Source: JAAOII01 sp965207945
GTDB taxonomy: Bacteria; Pseudomonadota; Gammaproteobacteria; CBDBNL01; JAAOII01
Assembly: GCA_965207945.1 (NCBI GenBank)
Contig: OZ242303.1
Coordinates: 1,302,001 to 1,366,000 of the forward strand
Direction: 5' to 3'
DNA length: 64,000 nt
Position numbers and translations under genes: made by a program. Under the pieces are notes generated by a model. The model had not been told where the DNA came from. It worked only from the letters and a program-made list of their open reading frames with translations, and ran no database searches. Shown piece by piece: positions 44,121 to 53,590 of the stretch. How positions within the stretch are numbered: the stretch's first letter is position 1; the number at the start of each line of letters is the position of its first letter.

Positions 44121-45677
44121 TTACCAGCTGCCGTTGGTGGCGAAACTCTCCAGCGCGCTGCGCATCTGCTTGGCAATGTCATCATTGTAAGCGCCCTTTT
44201 TATTAATCTCATCAACCAGCTTCTTGTGCTCAATTTGAATGTAATCATGCATAGCTGCTTCATAAGGAATTATTTCTTTGATTTCCAGTTTATCTAAAAA
44301 TCCTTCGTTGGCGGCGAACAAGCTAAAAGCCATCTGTGCCACACTAAGCGGCTTATATTGCTTCTGTTTCATTAGCTCGGTAACTCTTTGTCCGAGTTCT
44401 AGCTGTTTACGAGTTGCCTCATCTAAATCTGAGGCAAACTGAGCAAAAGCTGCCAGCTCACGATACTGTGCCAACGCCAAACGGACACTACCACCAAGCT
44501 TTTTGATGATAGGAGTTTGAGCTGCGCCGCCCACACGCGATACAGATAAACCAGCATTAATCGCTGGACGGATACCAGCGTTGAATAAATCTGTCTCAAG
44601 ATATATCTGCCCATCGGTTATTGAAATAACATTGGTGGGGATAAATGCTGATACATCACCTGCCTGGGTTTCTATTATGGGTAATGCCGTCAAAGAACCT
44701 GTCTGTCCCTTCACTTTGCCAGATGTTGCCTTTTCAACATACGCGGTATTAACTCGCGATGCTCTTTCTAATAGACGAGAGTGCAAATAGAAAACATCAC
44801 CAGGATATGCTTCGCGCCCTGGTGGCCGTCTTAGCAAAAGAGAGATTTGCCTATAAGCCCAAGCATGCTTGGTAAGGTCATCATAAATGATTAGCGCATC
44901 CTCGCCGCGGTCGCGAAAGAACTCGCCCATAGCGCAACCAGAATAAGCGGCAATAAATTGCATTGCGGCTGGCGCTGCAGCTGGTGCCGCAACAATTATA
45001 GTATGCTCCAACGCTCCATGCTCTGCAAGGGTGCTAACTATGTTGGCAATTGAAGATTGTTTCTGTCCTATGGCAACATATACGCATTTAATTCCTGTTC
45101 CCCGCTGATTAATAATAGCATCTATGGCTACTGCGGTTTTACCGGTTTGTCTATCTCCTATAATAAGTTCACGTTGTCCGCGTCCTATAGGTACCATAGC
45201 ATCCAATGCTTTATAGCCGGTCTGAACTGGCTGAGAAACTGATTGGCGGGTTATCACGCCTGGGGCAACCCTTTCTATAGGCAGTGTTTCTTTGGTTGTG
45301 ATAGCGCCACCGCCATCCAAAGGAGCGCCGAGTGGATTGACCACCCTTCCTAATAGTTCCTCACCTACTGGAACCTCTAAAACCTTGCCGGTGCAACGAA
45401 CTTTGTCTCCTTCTCTAAGGTGCTCGTAGTCGCCCAGGACTACCAAGCCAACTGAGTCACGTTCTAAATTAAGCACCATGCCATAACTGTTTCCAGTGTC
45501 GCCTTGAGGCAACTCTATCATCTCTCCATACTGGGCGGAGCGTAATCCATGAACCCGTAAAATACCGTCTGATACGGCAATCAAAGTCCCTTCGCTATCG
45601 GCTTCTGATGATAATGATAAATCTTGAATTTTCTTGCGAATGATATCGCTTATTTCTGTGGAATTAAGTTTCTCCAT
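44121..45677 (-). CDS. atpA: ATP synthase alpha subunit
   Basis: The 518-residue F1 alpha subunit carries the P-loop GDRQTGKTAV near residue 170 and the signature PAINAGLSVSRVGG with the conserved arginine near residue 375. Length is close to the E. coli protein (513). The start lies 25 bp after atpH and the stop 38 bp before atpG. Confidence 0.97.
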   Translation of the reverse strand: MEKLNSTEISDIIRKKIQDLSLSSEADSEGTLIAVSDGILRVHGLRSAQYGEMIELPQGDTGNSYGMVLNLERDSVGLVVLGDYEHLREGDKVRCTGKVLEVPVGEELLGRVVNPLGAPLDGGGAITTKETLPIERVAPGVITRQSVSQPVQTGYKALDAMVPIGRGQRELIIGDRQTGKTAVAIDAIINQRGTGIKCVYVAIGQKQSSIANIVSTLAEHGALEHTIIVAAPAAAPAAMQFIAAYSGCAMGEFFRDRGEDALIIYDDLTKHAWAYRQISLLLRRPPGREAYPGDVFYLHSRLLERASRVNTAYVEKATSGKVKGQTGSLTALPIIETQAGDVSAFIPTNVISITDGQIYLETDLFNAGIRPAINAGLSVSRVGGAAQTPIIKKLGGSVRLALAQYRELAAFAQFASDLDEATRKQLELGQRVTELMKQKQYKPLSVAQMAFSLFAANEGFLDKLEIKEIIPYEAAMHDYIQIEHKKLVDEINKKGAYNDDIAKQMRSALESFATNGSW

Positions 45678-45702
45678 AATGTCTATCTTCTATATTAATT
45701 AC

Positions 45703-46320
45703 TTATAAGTTTGTTCTTAGCTTGTCTAGCTTACCCTTAATAGAATGGTCCATTGTTTTGCCATCCCATTCAATAATCACCCCTCCTATTAAAGAAGCAT
45801 CAACCTCTTCAATAATATCCGCCTTCTTGTCTGTCAATTTACCAATTAGCTGCGCTATATTAGATTTTTCCTTCTCTTCCAGCTTATAAGCGGTAGTAAC
45901 CTGGACATTTATAGTATTTTCAGCCGCAAGTTTCATAAGATTAAATAGCTCTTTCATAGCGGGTAAATACTCAACCCTTCTGTTAGCCAAAACCATGGCT
46001 AAGAAGTTCTTTTGTGGTTGTTTCAGTTCTGACGTTGCTGATGTTGCCGCAGACGTTTTTTGTTGTTCGCCTGCTGTTTGTTCTCCTGCTGTTTGTTCTC
46101 CTGCTGTTTGTTCTCCTCCCCCGGCTTTAGCAAACAAAGAAAGAAACAAAGACATTTTATCTTTCCTGCTAATAGTAGGGTTTTTCAAAGTATCAACAAG
46201 CTGCTTGGAACGAATAAACCTTTCCAGTTCGCAAAAAAATTCAAACCAATCTTGAACTTGTTGCGCCTGTTGCGCCGTAGCAAAGGCGGCGCGAGCGTAA
46301 GGGCGAGCAATGGTTTCCAT
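45703..46320 (-). CDS. atpH: ATP synthase delta subunit, with repeat insertion
   Basis: The 205-residue peripheral-stalk subunit has the N-terminal ARPYARAAF start and the C-terminal DASLIGGVIIEWDGKTMDHS typical of delta. Usual length is about 178. The excess lies near residues 66-95, a low-complexity run of GEQTA units encoded by 15-bp repeats, between the two halves of the N-terminal domain. Its ATG shares one base with the atpF stop. Confidence 0.94.
   Translation of the reverse strand: METIARPYARAAFATAQQAQQVQDWFEFFCELERFIRSKQLVDTLKNPTISRKDKMSLFLSLFAKAGGGEQTAGEQTAGEQTAGEQQKTSAATSATSELKQPQKNFLAMVLANRRVEYLPAMKELFNLMKLAAENTINVQVTTAYKLEEKEKSNIAQLIGKLTDKKADIIEEVDASLIGGVIIEWDGKTMDHSIKGKLDKLRTNL
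46070..46114 (-). repeat. 15-bp tandem repeat inside atpH
   Basis: Three perfect head-to-tail copies of CCTGCTGTTTGTTCT (plus-strand reading) encode GEQTA repeats. The 15-bp period keeps the frame, so copy number can change without breaking the gene. Confidence 0.9.
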
Positions 46321-46793
46321 TATTTCATTTCGGAATCAAGTTGGCTGATTATGGACTGATGAGTGGAGATGTCCACTTCCTTGCCGATAATCTTATTCAC
46401 ACCCTGAGATATCAAACTACTCAAAGAAGTGCGTAGCTCGCCACGCGCTCTTTCAGTGTTTTGTTTGATTTCTTGGTCTGCCGTATTAAGAATACGCTCC
46501 TTTTCATCCTCTGCTTGATGTTTGGCTTCTTCAACGATTGTAGCAGCCCGTTTATTAGCGTTGGCTATTATTACGGACGCTTGGTTCTTGCCTTCTTGAA
46601 CTATTTCAGCTGACTTTTTCTCGGCTTGCGCCAAGTCAAGATGCGCCTTTTCAGCCGCCTGTAATCCATCGCTGATGTTTTTTTGCCGCTCACGCAAAGC
46701 CCCAATTATAGGGGGCCACACAAACTTCATGCAAAAGAGGACGAATATAGCAAATGATATCGCCTGCCCCAGCAGAGTTAGTGTTATATTCAT
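46320..46793 (-). CDS. atpF: ATP synthase b subunit
   Basis: The 157-residue stator subunit has one N-terminal membrane helix (ISFAIFVLFCMKFVWPPI), then a long charged helix rich in Ala, Glu and Lys that forms the dimeric stalk. The motif KFVWPPI is typical. The start overlaps the end of atpE by 4 bp, and the stop overlaps the atpH start by one base. Confidence 0.95.
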   Translation of the reverse strand: MNITLTLLGQAISFAIFVLFCMKFVWPPIIGALRERQKNISDGLQAAEKAHLDLAQAEKKSAEIVQEGKNQASVIIANANKRAATIVEEAKHQAEDEKERILNTADQEIKQNTERARGELRTSLSSLISQGVNKIIGKEVDISTHQSIISQLDSEMK

Positions 46794-47047
46794 CCTCCTA
46801 ACTGCGCCAGGAATGGATTAGCAAAAGTGAAGAACAGAGCAATCCCCACACCTATCATAGGTACGGCGTCAAGCAAGCCCGCCACAATAAACATTTTAAC
46901 CTGTAACATAGGAGCCAATTCTGGTTGACGCGCCGCGCCTTCCAAAAACCTGCCACCTAACAGACCAAAACCTATGGCTGTGCCTAATGCGCCCAACCCT
47001 ATCAAAAGACCCACCGCAACTGCGGTAAGTGCTACTACTGTTTCCAT
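46790..47047 (-). CDS. atpE: ATP synthase c subunit (proteolipid)
   Basis: This 85-residue hairpin of two membrane helices has the polar loop ARQPE. The ion-binding Asp lies in GLLDAVPMI of helix 2, like Asp61 of E. coli. The Na+-type set (Gln in helix 1, Glu-Ser in helix 2) is absent, so proton coupling is expected. That contrasts with the Na+ pump OadB in the same window. Confidence 0.96.
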   Translation of the reverse strand: METVVALTAVAVGLLIGLGALGTAIGFGLLGGRFLEGAARQPELAPMLQVKMFIVAGLLDAVPMIGVGIALFFTFANPFLAQLGG

Positions 47048-47287
47048 AAATTACCTCAAATTGTAATAATTAATAAACTTGTAAACTTAATGAAATTATC
47101 CGTTTGTTATCCAACAGGACTTTACGCTTCTTACTCATATTCTCATAAGAGTGGCGCGGTGCTAAACATCAGTTCCCCCTAATATCAGAGGTGATGTTTG
47201 ACGCCGCTAAGCGTTGGGTTATTTCTACCCATAAATCTTTATTTCATTCTATTCTATTATAAGATGTTTTTACTCTTTCTAATGCTT
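47048..47287 (-). other. 240-bp intergenic region between atpB and atpE with inverted repeat
   Basis: No ORF is supported here. AAACATCA (47164-47171) and TGATGTTT (47192-47199) form an 8-bp stem, and matching GC-rich words outside it (GTGGCG and CGCCGC) could extend it with a bulge. The spacing between atpB and atpE is unusually wide for this operon and could set the high c-subunit yield. Confidence 0.45.
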
Positions 47288-48103
47288 CTAATGTTTTTCG
47301 TGCGCCATACTCAGATACACGATGGTGAGCATCATAAAAATAAATGCTTGTAGAGTAATGACTAAAATATGAAATATAGCCCAGGGCACCGAAAGAGTCC
47401 ACTGCACATAAAACGGTAAGAGCGCGATAAGAATAAAAATCAATTCTGCGGCGTAAAAGTTACCAAATAGCCGCAACGCCAAAGAAACTGGCTTGGCGAT
47501 AAGCGCGATGCTTTCTAATAGCAAGTTAAATGGCATCATCCATTTGCCAAAGGGTTGCAGCAATAGTTCACCCATAAATCCTTTAAATCCCTTGATTTTA
47601 ATGCTGTAATATATTACCAAAAAGAAAACCGATAACGACATTCCCAGGGTGATGTTGGGATCGGTGCTGGGCACTACCTTCATATACTCAACTCCAGCAG
47701 TGCTAAAAAGTAAAGGCAGGAAGTCAATGGGGATAATATCCATGAAGTTCATCAGGAATATCCAAACAAATATGGTAAGCGCCAACGGGGCTATTACATC
47801 ATTCTTGCCGTGAAATGATTCTTTAACGCTTTTATCCACAAACTCTACCAGAAGCTCCACCAGGTTTTGCAACATAGAGGGCTTTTTAGAGGTGGCTTTC
47901 TTTGCCGCTACACGGAATAGCCCAAGGAATATGATTCCTAAAAAGATTGACCACCCCAAGCTATCCAGATGAATAGCGAAAAAACCCATATCCTGAACCT
48001 CAGCGGCGCCATGGGCTATACCCCAGCTGCCATCCGCCTTTTTGCCAAAGGTAAGGTGGGTTAAGTGGTGACTTATATATTCTGTTGCAGTTGTTCCAGC
48101 CAT
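47288..48103 (-). CDS. atpB: ATP synthase a subunit
   Basis: The 271-residue membrane subunit forms the ion channel. The essential arginine lies in the helix SLALRLFGNFYAAELI, and LLPFYVQW follows. An N-terminal stretch with several His residues precedes the first helix. It is separated from atpE by an unusually long gap. Confidence 0.96.
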   Translation of the reverse strand: MAGTTATEYISHHLTHLTFGKKADGSWGIAHGAAEVQDMGFFAIHLDSLGWSIFLGIIFLGLFRVAAKKATSKKPSMLQNLVELLVEFVDKSVKESFHGKNDVIAPLALTIFVWIFLMNFMDIIPIDFLPLLFSTAGVEYMKVVPSTDPNITLGMSLSVFFLVIYYSIKIKGFKGFMGELLLQPFGKWMMPFNLLLESIALIAKPVSLALRLFGNFYAAELIFILIALLPFYVQWTLSVPWAIFHILVITLQAFIFMMLTIVYLSMAHEKH

Positions 48104-48158
48104 AATGGTAATTATAAAATGATATTATGTTTTATTGTATAATTATTTTAATATAGTT

Positions 48159-48539
48159 TTAATTCCAGCGATTATACAGGGATATAACCCCAATATAAGC
48201 TAAATGAGCAATTGCTAGAGCGCTAAAAAATGCGCCGCTATGCACCGGGGTATATATCAAAAGGAGTGAGCAACAACCAATAATGATTAGATACTTCATT
48301 AGGATGCCCCATGCCAAGGAAACCAGCACCTGCTGCGATGATATTGCGCCACGCCGCGAAAAGTACATCAAACCATAAACCAATATTGCAACGGCATAAA
48401 TAATGCCACCAGATAAAAATGATAGCCCGATAGTTATATCTTTTATTATGACTAAAACAAGCGCGACAACAGCATAAGAGATGCTCATTATCAAAACAAG
48501 TTTTATTACGTTCAGTTGGTTAGATAGTATTTTATTCAT
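48159..48539 (-). CDS. atpI: ATP synthase protein I
   Basis: The 126-residue protein has four hydrophobic segments with the AtpI-like GGIIYAVAILVYGL. AtpI assists c-ring assembly and is not essential in E. coli. It is the first gene of the atpIBEFHAG run, 55 bp before atpB. The assignment rests on size, membrane pattern and position. Confidence 0.8.
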   Translation of the reverse strand: MNKILSNQLNVIKLVLIMSISYAVVALVLVIIKDITIGLSFLSGGIIYAVAILVYGLMYFSRRGAISSQQVLVSLAWGILMKYLIIIGCCSLLLIYTPVHSGAFFSALAIAHLAYIGVISLYNRWN

Positions 48540-48659
48540 TTATTAAAGGGATTATATATTGCTCTCGTTAAAAAATATAAGATTATTTTAACAGCGTGAT
48601 ATGTGTAATTGGGTTTATAATTACCACTATTATTATTAAACAAGAGATAAATCAAAATT

Positions 48660-49946
48660 ATGAGATATTTTAAATTATCAAACATAATGGTTTCATTATT
48701 GACTGTTGCTTCATTACTTCTAGTATCCTGTGCCAACAAAGGGTCAGATACTCTGCATATTGCTTATGGCAGTGTAGGGCAAGATATAGAATTAATGAGG
48801 GAAGTTCTTGATGACTACCAAGAGGAAACTGGACAAGAAGTTGAAATTGTTCAAATGCCTGCTTCCACCACAGATATATTTGGTCAGTTCAAAATTTGGC
48901 TAAATTCTAAATCTTCTGACATAGATATATATGTTGTAGATGTTATATGGGCGCCGCAAATAGACAATCATTTAGTAGACCTTAGTGATGCTGCCGAAGA
49001 TATTGTAGGGGAGCACTTTCCCGCGATTATTCAATCGCAAACATCAAATGGCCGCTTAGTTGCTTTGCCCTTTTTCACCGATGCCCCAGCGCTTTACTAT
49101 CGTAAGGATCTGTTGGATAAATACGATGAACCAGTTCCTCAGACCTGGCTTGACCTTACTTACACTGCGGAGTACATAATGAACTCCGAAAGAGATGCAG
49201 GAAATGACGGCATGTATGGTTTTGTCTTTCAAGGCAATGCTTATGAAGGACTTACCTGCGATGCGCTGGAATGGATAAAATCATCCGGTGGCGGACAAAT
49301 CATTGAAGCAGATGGCAGCATCTCGGTAAATAATCCCGATGCGGCAAGAGCTATAAGATTGGCTTCCAGTTGGGTTGGTGGTATAGCTCCGCAAGGGGTT
49401 ACAACCTACCAGGAAGAAGAAGCTCGCGGACTCTGGCAAAGAGGCGATGCGGTGTTCATGCGCAATTGGCCTTATGCTTATTCTTTGGGACAAAATGCTG
49501 AGGACTCTAAAGTTAAAGGCAAAATTGGCGTAGCTCCATTGCCTACAGGTGGCGCTGGTTCAGCAGCTACTTTGGGTGGCTGGAATCTTGCGGTATCCAC
49601 ATATTCTAAGAAACAAGATGAAGCCATTGAGCTTGCTAAGTATCTCGCCAGCGAGGAAGTGCAAAAGTTCAATGCGATTCGTGGTTCTAAGATGCCAACA
49701 ATCCCCTCCTTATATAGTGATGCAGAAGTATTGGAAGCAGTTCCATTCTTTGCTGATTGGTTGGATGTTTTACAACAAGCAGTGCCACGGCCTTCTGCTC
49801 CAACTAAGAAACAATATAATGAGGTTTCCAAGGAGTTCTGGACTGCGGTTCATAATGTTCTAACCAAAAGCATATCCGCAGAAGCGAGTTTGCAGAATTT
49901 GGAAAGAAAGCTTGAGGAGATTAGAGGAAGTGGCTGGGGTCAATAA
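48660..49946 (+). CDS. Sugar ABC transporter, substrate-binding lipoprotein (ThuE/AglE-like)
   Basis: The 428-residue family 1 binding protein has a lipobox LVSC (Cys24). Landmarks of the trehalose/maltose/sucrose group are SSDIDIYVVDVIWAPQ, PFFTDAPALYYRKDLL, GFVFQGNAYEGLTCDALEW and RNWPYAYSL. AT-rich DNA with a TATAAT at 48616-48621 precedes it. The gene order that follows (two permeases, alpha-glucosidase, ATPase) equals that of rhizobial aglEFGAK. Ligand: an alpha-glucoside such as sucrose, trehalose or maltose; I infer sucrose as likely because a fructokinase-type gene and a glucokinase follow. Confidence 0.88.
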   Translation: MRYFKLSNIMVSLLTVASLLLVSCANKGSDTLHIAYGSVGQDIELMREVLDDYQEETGQEVEIVQMPASTTDIFGQFKIWLNSKSSDIDIYVVDVIWAPQIDNHLVDLSDAAEDIVGEHFPAIIQSQTSNGRLVALPFFTDAPALYYRKDLLDKYDEPVPQTWLDLTYTAEYIMNSERDAGNDGMYGFVFQGNAYEGLTCDALEWIKSSGGGQIIEADGSISVNNPDAARAIRLASSWVGGIAPQGVTTYQEEEARGLWQRGDAVFMRNWPYAYSLGQNAEDSKVKGKIGVAPLPTGGAGSAATLGGWNLAVSTYSKKQDEAIELAKYLASEEVQKFNAIRGSKMPTIPSLYSDAEVLEAVPFFADWLDVLQQAVPRPSAPTKKQYNEVSKEFWTAVHNVLTKSISAEASLQNLERKLEEIRGSGWGQ

Positions 49947-49969
49947 CCTTAGTTCATTTTGAATATTTT

Positions 49970-49999
49970 AAAAGGGAAGTCATTGACTTCCCTTTTTTA
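49970..49999 (+). terminator. Intrinsic terminator after the sugar-binding protein gene
   Basis: AAAAGGGAAGT (49970-49980) and ACTTCCCTTTT (49986-49996) form an 11-bp stem with a 5-nt loop, ending in a six-T run. It lies 23 bp after the binding-protein stop and 30 bp before the first permease. Confidence 0.88.
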
Positions 50000-50028
50000 T
50001 GCGTAAATAATAAGGTATAATGAGGGTT

Positions 50029-50949
50029 ATGGCGAGTCAACAAAGTATTTTTACACAGCAGAGAGTTAAGACCGCATGGCTATTCTTAGCCCCCATGTTA
50101 GCTGTTTTAGCTTTTACTGCGGCATGGCCCTTGCTGCGCACTATCTTTTTTAGCTTTACAGATTTATTGGAGTTCGGACAAGACGATTATAATTTTGTAT
50201 GGTTTAAGAATTACTTACATCTTAATCAAAATGGCGAACTAAGGGGTTTACTTGCCAATAGTTCCTGGTGGCGAGCCGTATGGAACACTCTATACTTTAC
50301 AGTTATTTCCGTATCAATTGAAACAGTTTTAGGATTACTAATCGCCCTGGCTCTCAACGTCCAATTTCGCGGACGCGCTATAGTGCGCGCTGCTATCCTA
50401 ATACCCTGGGCAATTCCCACAATAGTATCCGCCAAGATGTGGGCTTGGATGCTCAATGACCAGTTTGGAATAATTAATGATATTCTCATTCAAATTGGTA
50501 TTCTTAGCCAACCAATTGCTTGGACTGCAACTCCAGATACAGCTATGGTGGCTATCATAATAGCTGATGTCTGGAAGACCACTCCCTTTATGACATTGTT
50601 ATCTTTGGCAGCTCTGCAATTGCTTCCTGGAGAAGTGTATGAAGCCGCAAGAGTTGACGGCATCCACCCCATTAAAAGGTTTTTCCACATAACCTTGCCT
50701 TTAATCAAACAACCACTTATGGTGGCAATAATTTTCCGCGCTTTGGACTCACTGCGTATATTTGATTTGATTTATGTGCTAACTCCCAACAATGAAGCAA
50801 CAATGAGCATGTCGGTTTATGCCAAGCTTGAAATGTTTGATTTTTCCAAGTTCGGTTATGGCGCCAGTGCCTCCACTGCCCTATTCTTAATTATTTCAAT
50901 CCTTACCATACTGTATATAAAGCTTGGTAGGGTTAAGTTAGGGTCATGA
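50029..50949 (+). CDS. Sugar ABC transporter permease (MalF/AglF-like)
   Basis: This permease has six predicted helices and 306 residues from the ATG at 50029, which has a GAGGG ribosome-binding site. An ATG 9 bp earlier is in frame but lacks one. The domain begins with WLFLAPMLAVLAFTAAWPL. The EAA loop (YEAARVDGIHPIKRFFHITLP, quoted in part) lies near residue 210. The stop overlaps the next permease by 4 bp. Confidence 0.93.
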   Translation: MASQQSIFTQQRVKTAWLFLAPMLAVLAFTAAWPLLRTIFFSFTDLLEFGQDDYNFVWFKNYLHLNQNGELRGLLANSSWWRAVWNTLYFTVISVSIETVLGLLIALALNVQFRGRAIVRAAILIPWAIPTIVSAKMWAWMLNDQFGIINDILIQIGILSQPIAWTATPDTAMVAIIIADVWKTTPFMTLLSLAALQLLPGEVYEAARVDGIHPIKRFFHITLPLIKQPLMVAIIFRALDSLRIFDLIYVLTPNNEATMSMSVYAKLEMFDFSKFGYGASASTALFLIISILTILYIKLGRVKLGS

Positions 50950-51953
50950 CGAAATATATGAATCTGGAAATGCCTCCATTATTTAGATGGCTGGAAATTA
51001 TAGGACAGGCAATGCTATTATGGCTGCTATTGGTATTAATCGCCAAGAGCGCAGACATGAATTGGGGGCTTGGCAGCAAGGCGCTGGCGGCTTTAGCGGG
51101 ATTGGGTTTTGGCTATGTATGTCATCTATTCAACCAGACATTAAGGGTGTGGATAATTTGGATGATATGCGTCATCATACTTTTTACAGTGTTTCCTTTT
51201 TATTACGCCATCCTAACCTCATTTGAGTCGGGGACTGCTATTTTTGAAATTAATTATCTGCCAAAGTCCATAGATATAAGCAACTATATTTCGGTGTTTA
51301 GGGGCGGTTCTTTTGGGCGTAATCTTCTGAACTCAGTTATCGTGGCAACTGTAGTAGTAGCTATCTCATTAGCGCTGGCGGTCACTGCCAGCTATGCGTT
51401 AAGCCGTATAAGCTTTCGCGGACGCGGGCTGCTATTATTAACTATTTTATCTGTGTCAATGTTCCCGCAAATATCAGTTCTTTCTGGTTTATTTGAATTA
51501 ATATCTCTCTTTGGATTGTTCAACTCATTAGGGTCATTAATCTTTTCCTATATGATATTCACCCTGCCATTTACCGTCTGGGTTCTGACTGCCTTTATGC
51601 GTGAAATTCCCATTGAGCTTGAAGAGGCAGCAATAATGGACGGCGCCTCTCCCCTACGCATTGTGGCAAAAGTTTTTATGCCGTTGCTATGGCCATCATT
51701 AGTTACCACTGGTCTGCTGGCTTTCATCGCTGCTTGGAATGAATTTCTTTTTGCCTTAACTTTTATACTGCGTGATAGTCAGCGAACCGTCCCAGTCGCC
51801 ATTGCATTACTTTCTGGCGCATCTCATAAAGAAATCCCTTGGGGAGATATAATGGCAGCATCAGTAATAGTAACCGTGCCTTTGGTAGTGTTAGTATTAA
51901 TTTTTCAAAAGAGGATTATATCCGGTCTCACTGCTGGCGCAGTTAAAGGGTAA
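50946..51953 (+). CDS. Sugar ABC transporter permease (MalG/AglG-like)
   Basis: The 335-residue permease has an extra pair of N-terminal helices (residues 13-60) before the regular MalG part, which starts with VFPFYYAILTSF. The EAA loop is EEAAIMDGASPLRIVAKVFMP in part. The C-terminus has the family's QKRIISGLTAGAVKG. Start overlaps the upstream permease by 4 bp; it ends 10 bp before the glucosidase. Confidence 0.93.
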   Translation: MTKYMNLEMPPLFRWLEIIGQAMLLWLLLVLIAKSADMNWGLGSKALAALAGLGFGYVCHLFNQTLRVWIIWMICVIILFTVFPFYYAILTSFESGTAIFEINYLPKSIDISNYISVFRGGSFGRNLLNSVIVATVVVAISLALAVTASYALSRISFRGRGLLLLTILSVSMFPQISVLSGLFELISLFGLFNSLGSLIFSYMIFTLPFTVWVLTAFMREIPIELEEAAIMDGASPLRIVAKVFMPLLWPSLVTTGLLAFIAAWNEFLFALTFILRDSQRTVPVAIALLSGASHKEIPWGDIMAASVIVTVPLVVLVLIFQKRIISGLTAGAVKG

Positions 51954-51963
51954 TTAACATAAT

Positions 51964-53586
51964 ATGACAACAGATATAAATACAAATTGGCGCAATGAGG
52001 TTATATATCAGATATACCCACGCAGCTTTTTTTCATCAAACGGCAATGGAGTTGGAGACCTTCCTGGCATTACCGCTAAACTCGGTTATCTAAAGAACCT
52101 TGGCATTGATAAGCTATGGCTTTCCCCTTTCTTTAAGTCGCCTATGAAGGATTACGGTTATGATATTGCGGATTATTGCGCAGTGGACCCACTATTCGGC
52201 AGCAATAAGGATTTTGATGAATTAGTCCAGCAAACTCATAACCAGGGGATGAAGATAATTATTGACCAAGTATATAATCATACATCGGATCAACATGATT
52301 GGTTTGAGCAGTCGGTTGCTAAAAAAGATAATAAAGAGGATCTCTATGTCTGGGCGGATGCCCAAGCAGATGGTTCTCCTCCCAATAACTGGTTATCTAT
52401 TTTTGGTGGTAGCGCCTGGCAATGGGAACCGCGCCGCGCTCAGTATTACCTGCATCAATTCCTTAAAGAGCAGCCAGACCTAAATTTTAACAATGAGGAA
52501 ACGCAAAAGGCAATACTTGAGGTTGCTGATTTTTGGCTTAGTAAAGGAGTGGATGGATTTAGATTGGATACCGCGCATTGCTATACTCAAGACCCGCAAC
52601 TGCGCAGCAACCCGCCAGTAAAGGAAGATAATTTTTTTGGCGGGACTAAGGTTAACCCATACTTCATGCAAGACCATCTTTACGACATTGATTATAAAAG
52701 AAACCTGCCGTTCATAGAAAAGTTGCGCGCTGTAGCAGACAAGTATCCTGGCAGTTTTATGGTGGGTGAAGTTGGCGGTAATGAGCAGCTTGATACCCTG
52801 TGCCTGTATACTAAGTCGGGCAAGAGATTGCACTCGGTTTATATCTTTTGCTTTTTAAGTGAATTTAATGCTGCTGACTTGTATAAAGTTTTTACCTATT
52901 TAGATGAAAACCTTGGAGACGGTTATCCGTGTTGGGCTTTTAGTAATCACGATGTGACGCGGGTGGCAAGTCGCGGAGGTGAGGAAGTCGCCCCTGAATT
53001 GCAAGCAGATTATACCCGCTTTATGATGACTTTGTTATTAACCATGCGTGGCGTCCCTTGCATCTATCAAGGCGAGGAATTAGGATTACCAGAAGCGGAT
53101 ATTACTTTTGAGGATTTGCAAGATCCTTATGGCAAACAATTCTGGCCCGAGTATAAAGGGCGAGATGGTTGCCGCACACCTATGCCCTGGTCGTCTGATG
53201 AAAAATATGGTGGCTTCTCACAAGAAAAGCCCTGGTTGCCAGTGCCCGAGCAACATCTAAAAATGGCAGCTGATTTACAAGAAAAAGACAAGTCATCAAT
53301 GCTTTGGTTTACAAGAGCAATGTTGGAATGGAGAAAACAAGAGTCGGTTCTTCAACAAGGTAGTATGAAACTGGTTGAAGCAGATAAGGATATTTTTGCG
53401 TTTGTGCGTGAAGATAATAATAAAAAACTATTATGCGTATTTAATTATTCGCCACATAACAAGGAGTTTAAAACTCCTTATCAAGGCAAGCAAATAACTC
53501 CGCATAGTTTTTTTAACAATACAAAATTAACCGCAGATATAATCAATATGCCTCCTTACGGGGTATGTTTAATGGAACTAAAATAA
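51964..53586 (+). CDS. Alpha-glucosidase, glycoside hydrolase family 13
   Basis: The 540-residue enzyme begins with WRNEVIYQIYPRSF and GVGDLPGI, the N-terminus of oligo-1,6-glucosidase/alpha-glucosidase enzymes. Catalytic residues: nucleophile Asp in DGFRLDTAH, acid-base Glu in MVGEVGG, transition-state Asp in FSNHDVTR. No signal peptide is present, so it acts on sugars already imported. It would split sucrose, trehalose or maltose-type alpha-glucosides to glucose plus a second sugar. Confidence 0.93.
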   Translation: MTTDINTNWRNEVIYQIYPRSFFSSNGNGVGDLPGITAKLGYLKNLGIDKLWLSPFFKSPMKDYGYDIADYCAVDPLFGSNKDFDELVQQTHNQGMKIIIDQVYNHTSDQHDWFEQSVAKKDNKEDLYVWADAQADGSPPNNWLSIFGGSAWQWEPRRAQYYLHQFLKEQPDLNFNNEETQKAILEVADFWLSKGVDGFRLDTAHCYTQDPQLRSNPPVKEDNFFGGTKVNPYFMQDHLYDIDYKRNLPFIEKLRAVADKYPGSFMVGEVGGNEQLDTLCLYTKSGKRLHSVYIFCFLSEFNAADLYKVFTYLDENLGDGYPCWAFSNHDVTRVASRGGEEVAPELQADYTRFMMTLLLTMRGVPCIYQGEELGLPEADITFEDLQDPYGKQFWPEYKGRDGCRTPMPWSSDEKYGGFSQEKPWLPVPEQHLKMAADLQEKDKSSMLWFTRAMLEWRKQESVLQQGSMKLVEADKDIFAFVREDNNKKLLCVFNYSPHNKEFKTPYQGKQITPHSFFNNTKLTADIINMPPYGVCLMELK

Positions 53587-53590
53587 TATT

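Noticed and set aside
46790..47047. Na+-coupled ATP synthase, suggested by the Na+ pump oadGAB nearby
   Set aside because: The c subunit has GLLDAVPMI with a lone Asp and lacks the Gln and Glu-Ser ligands of Na+ c-rings.
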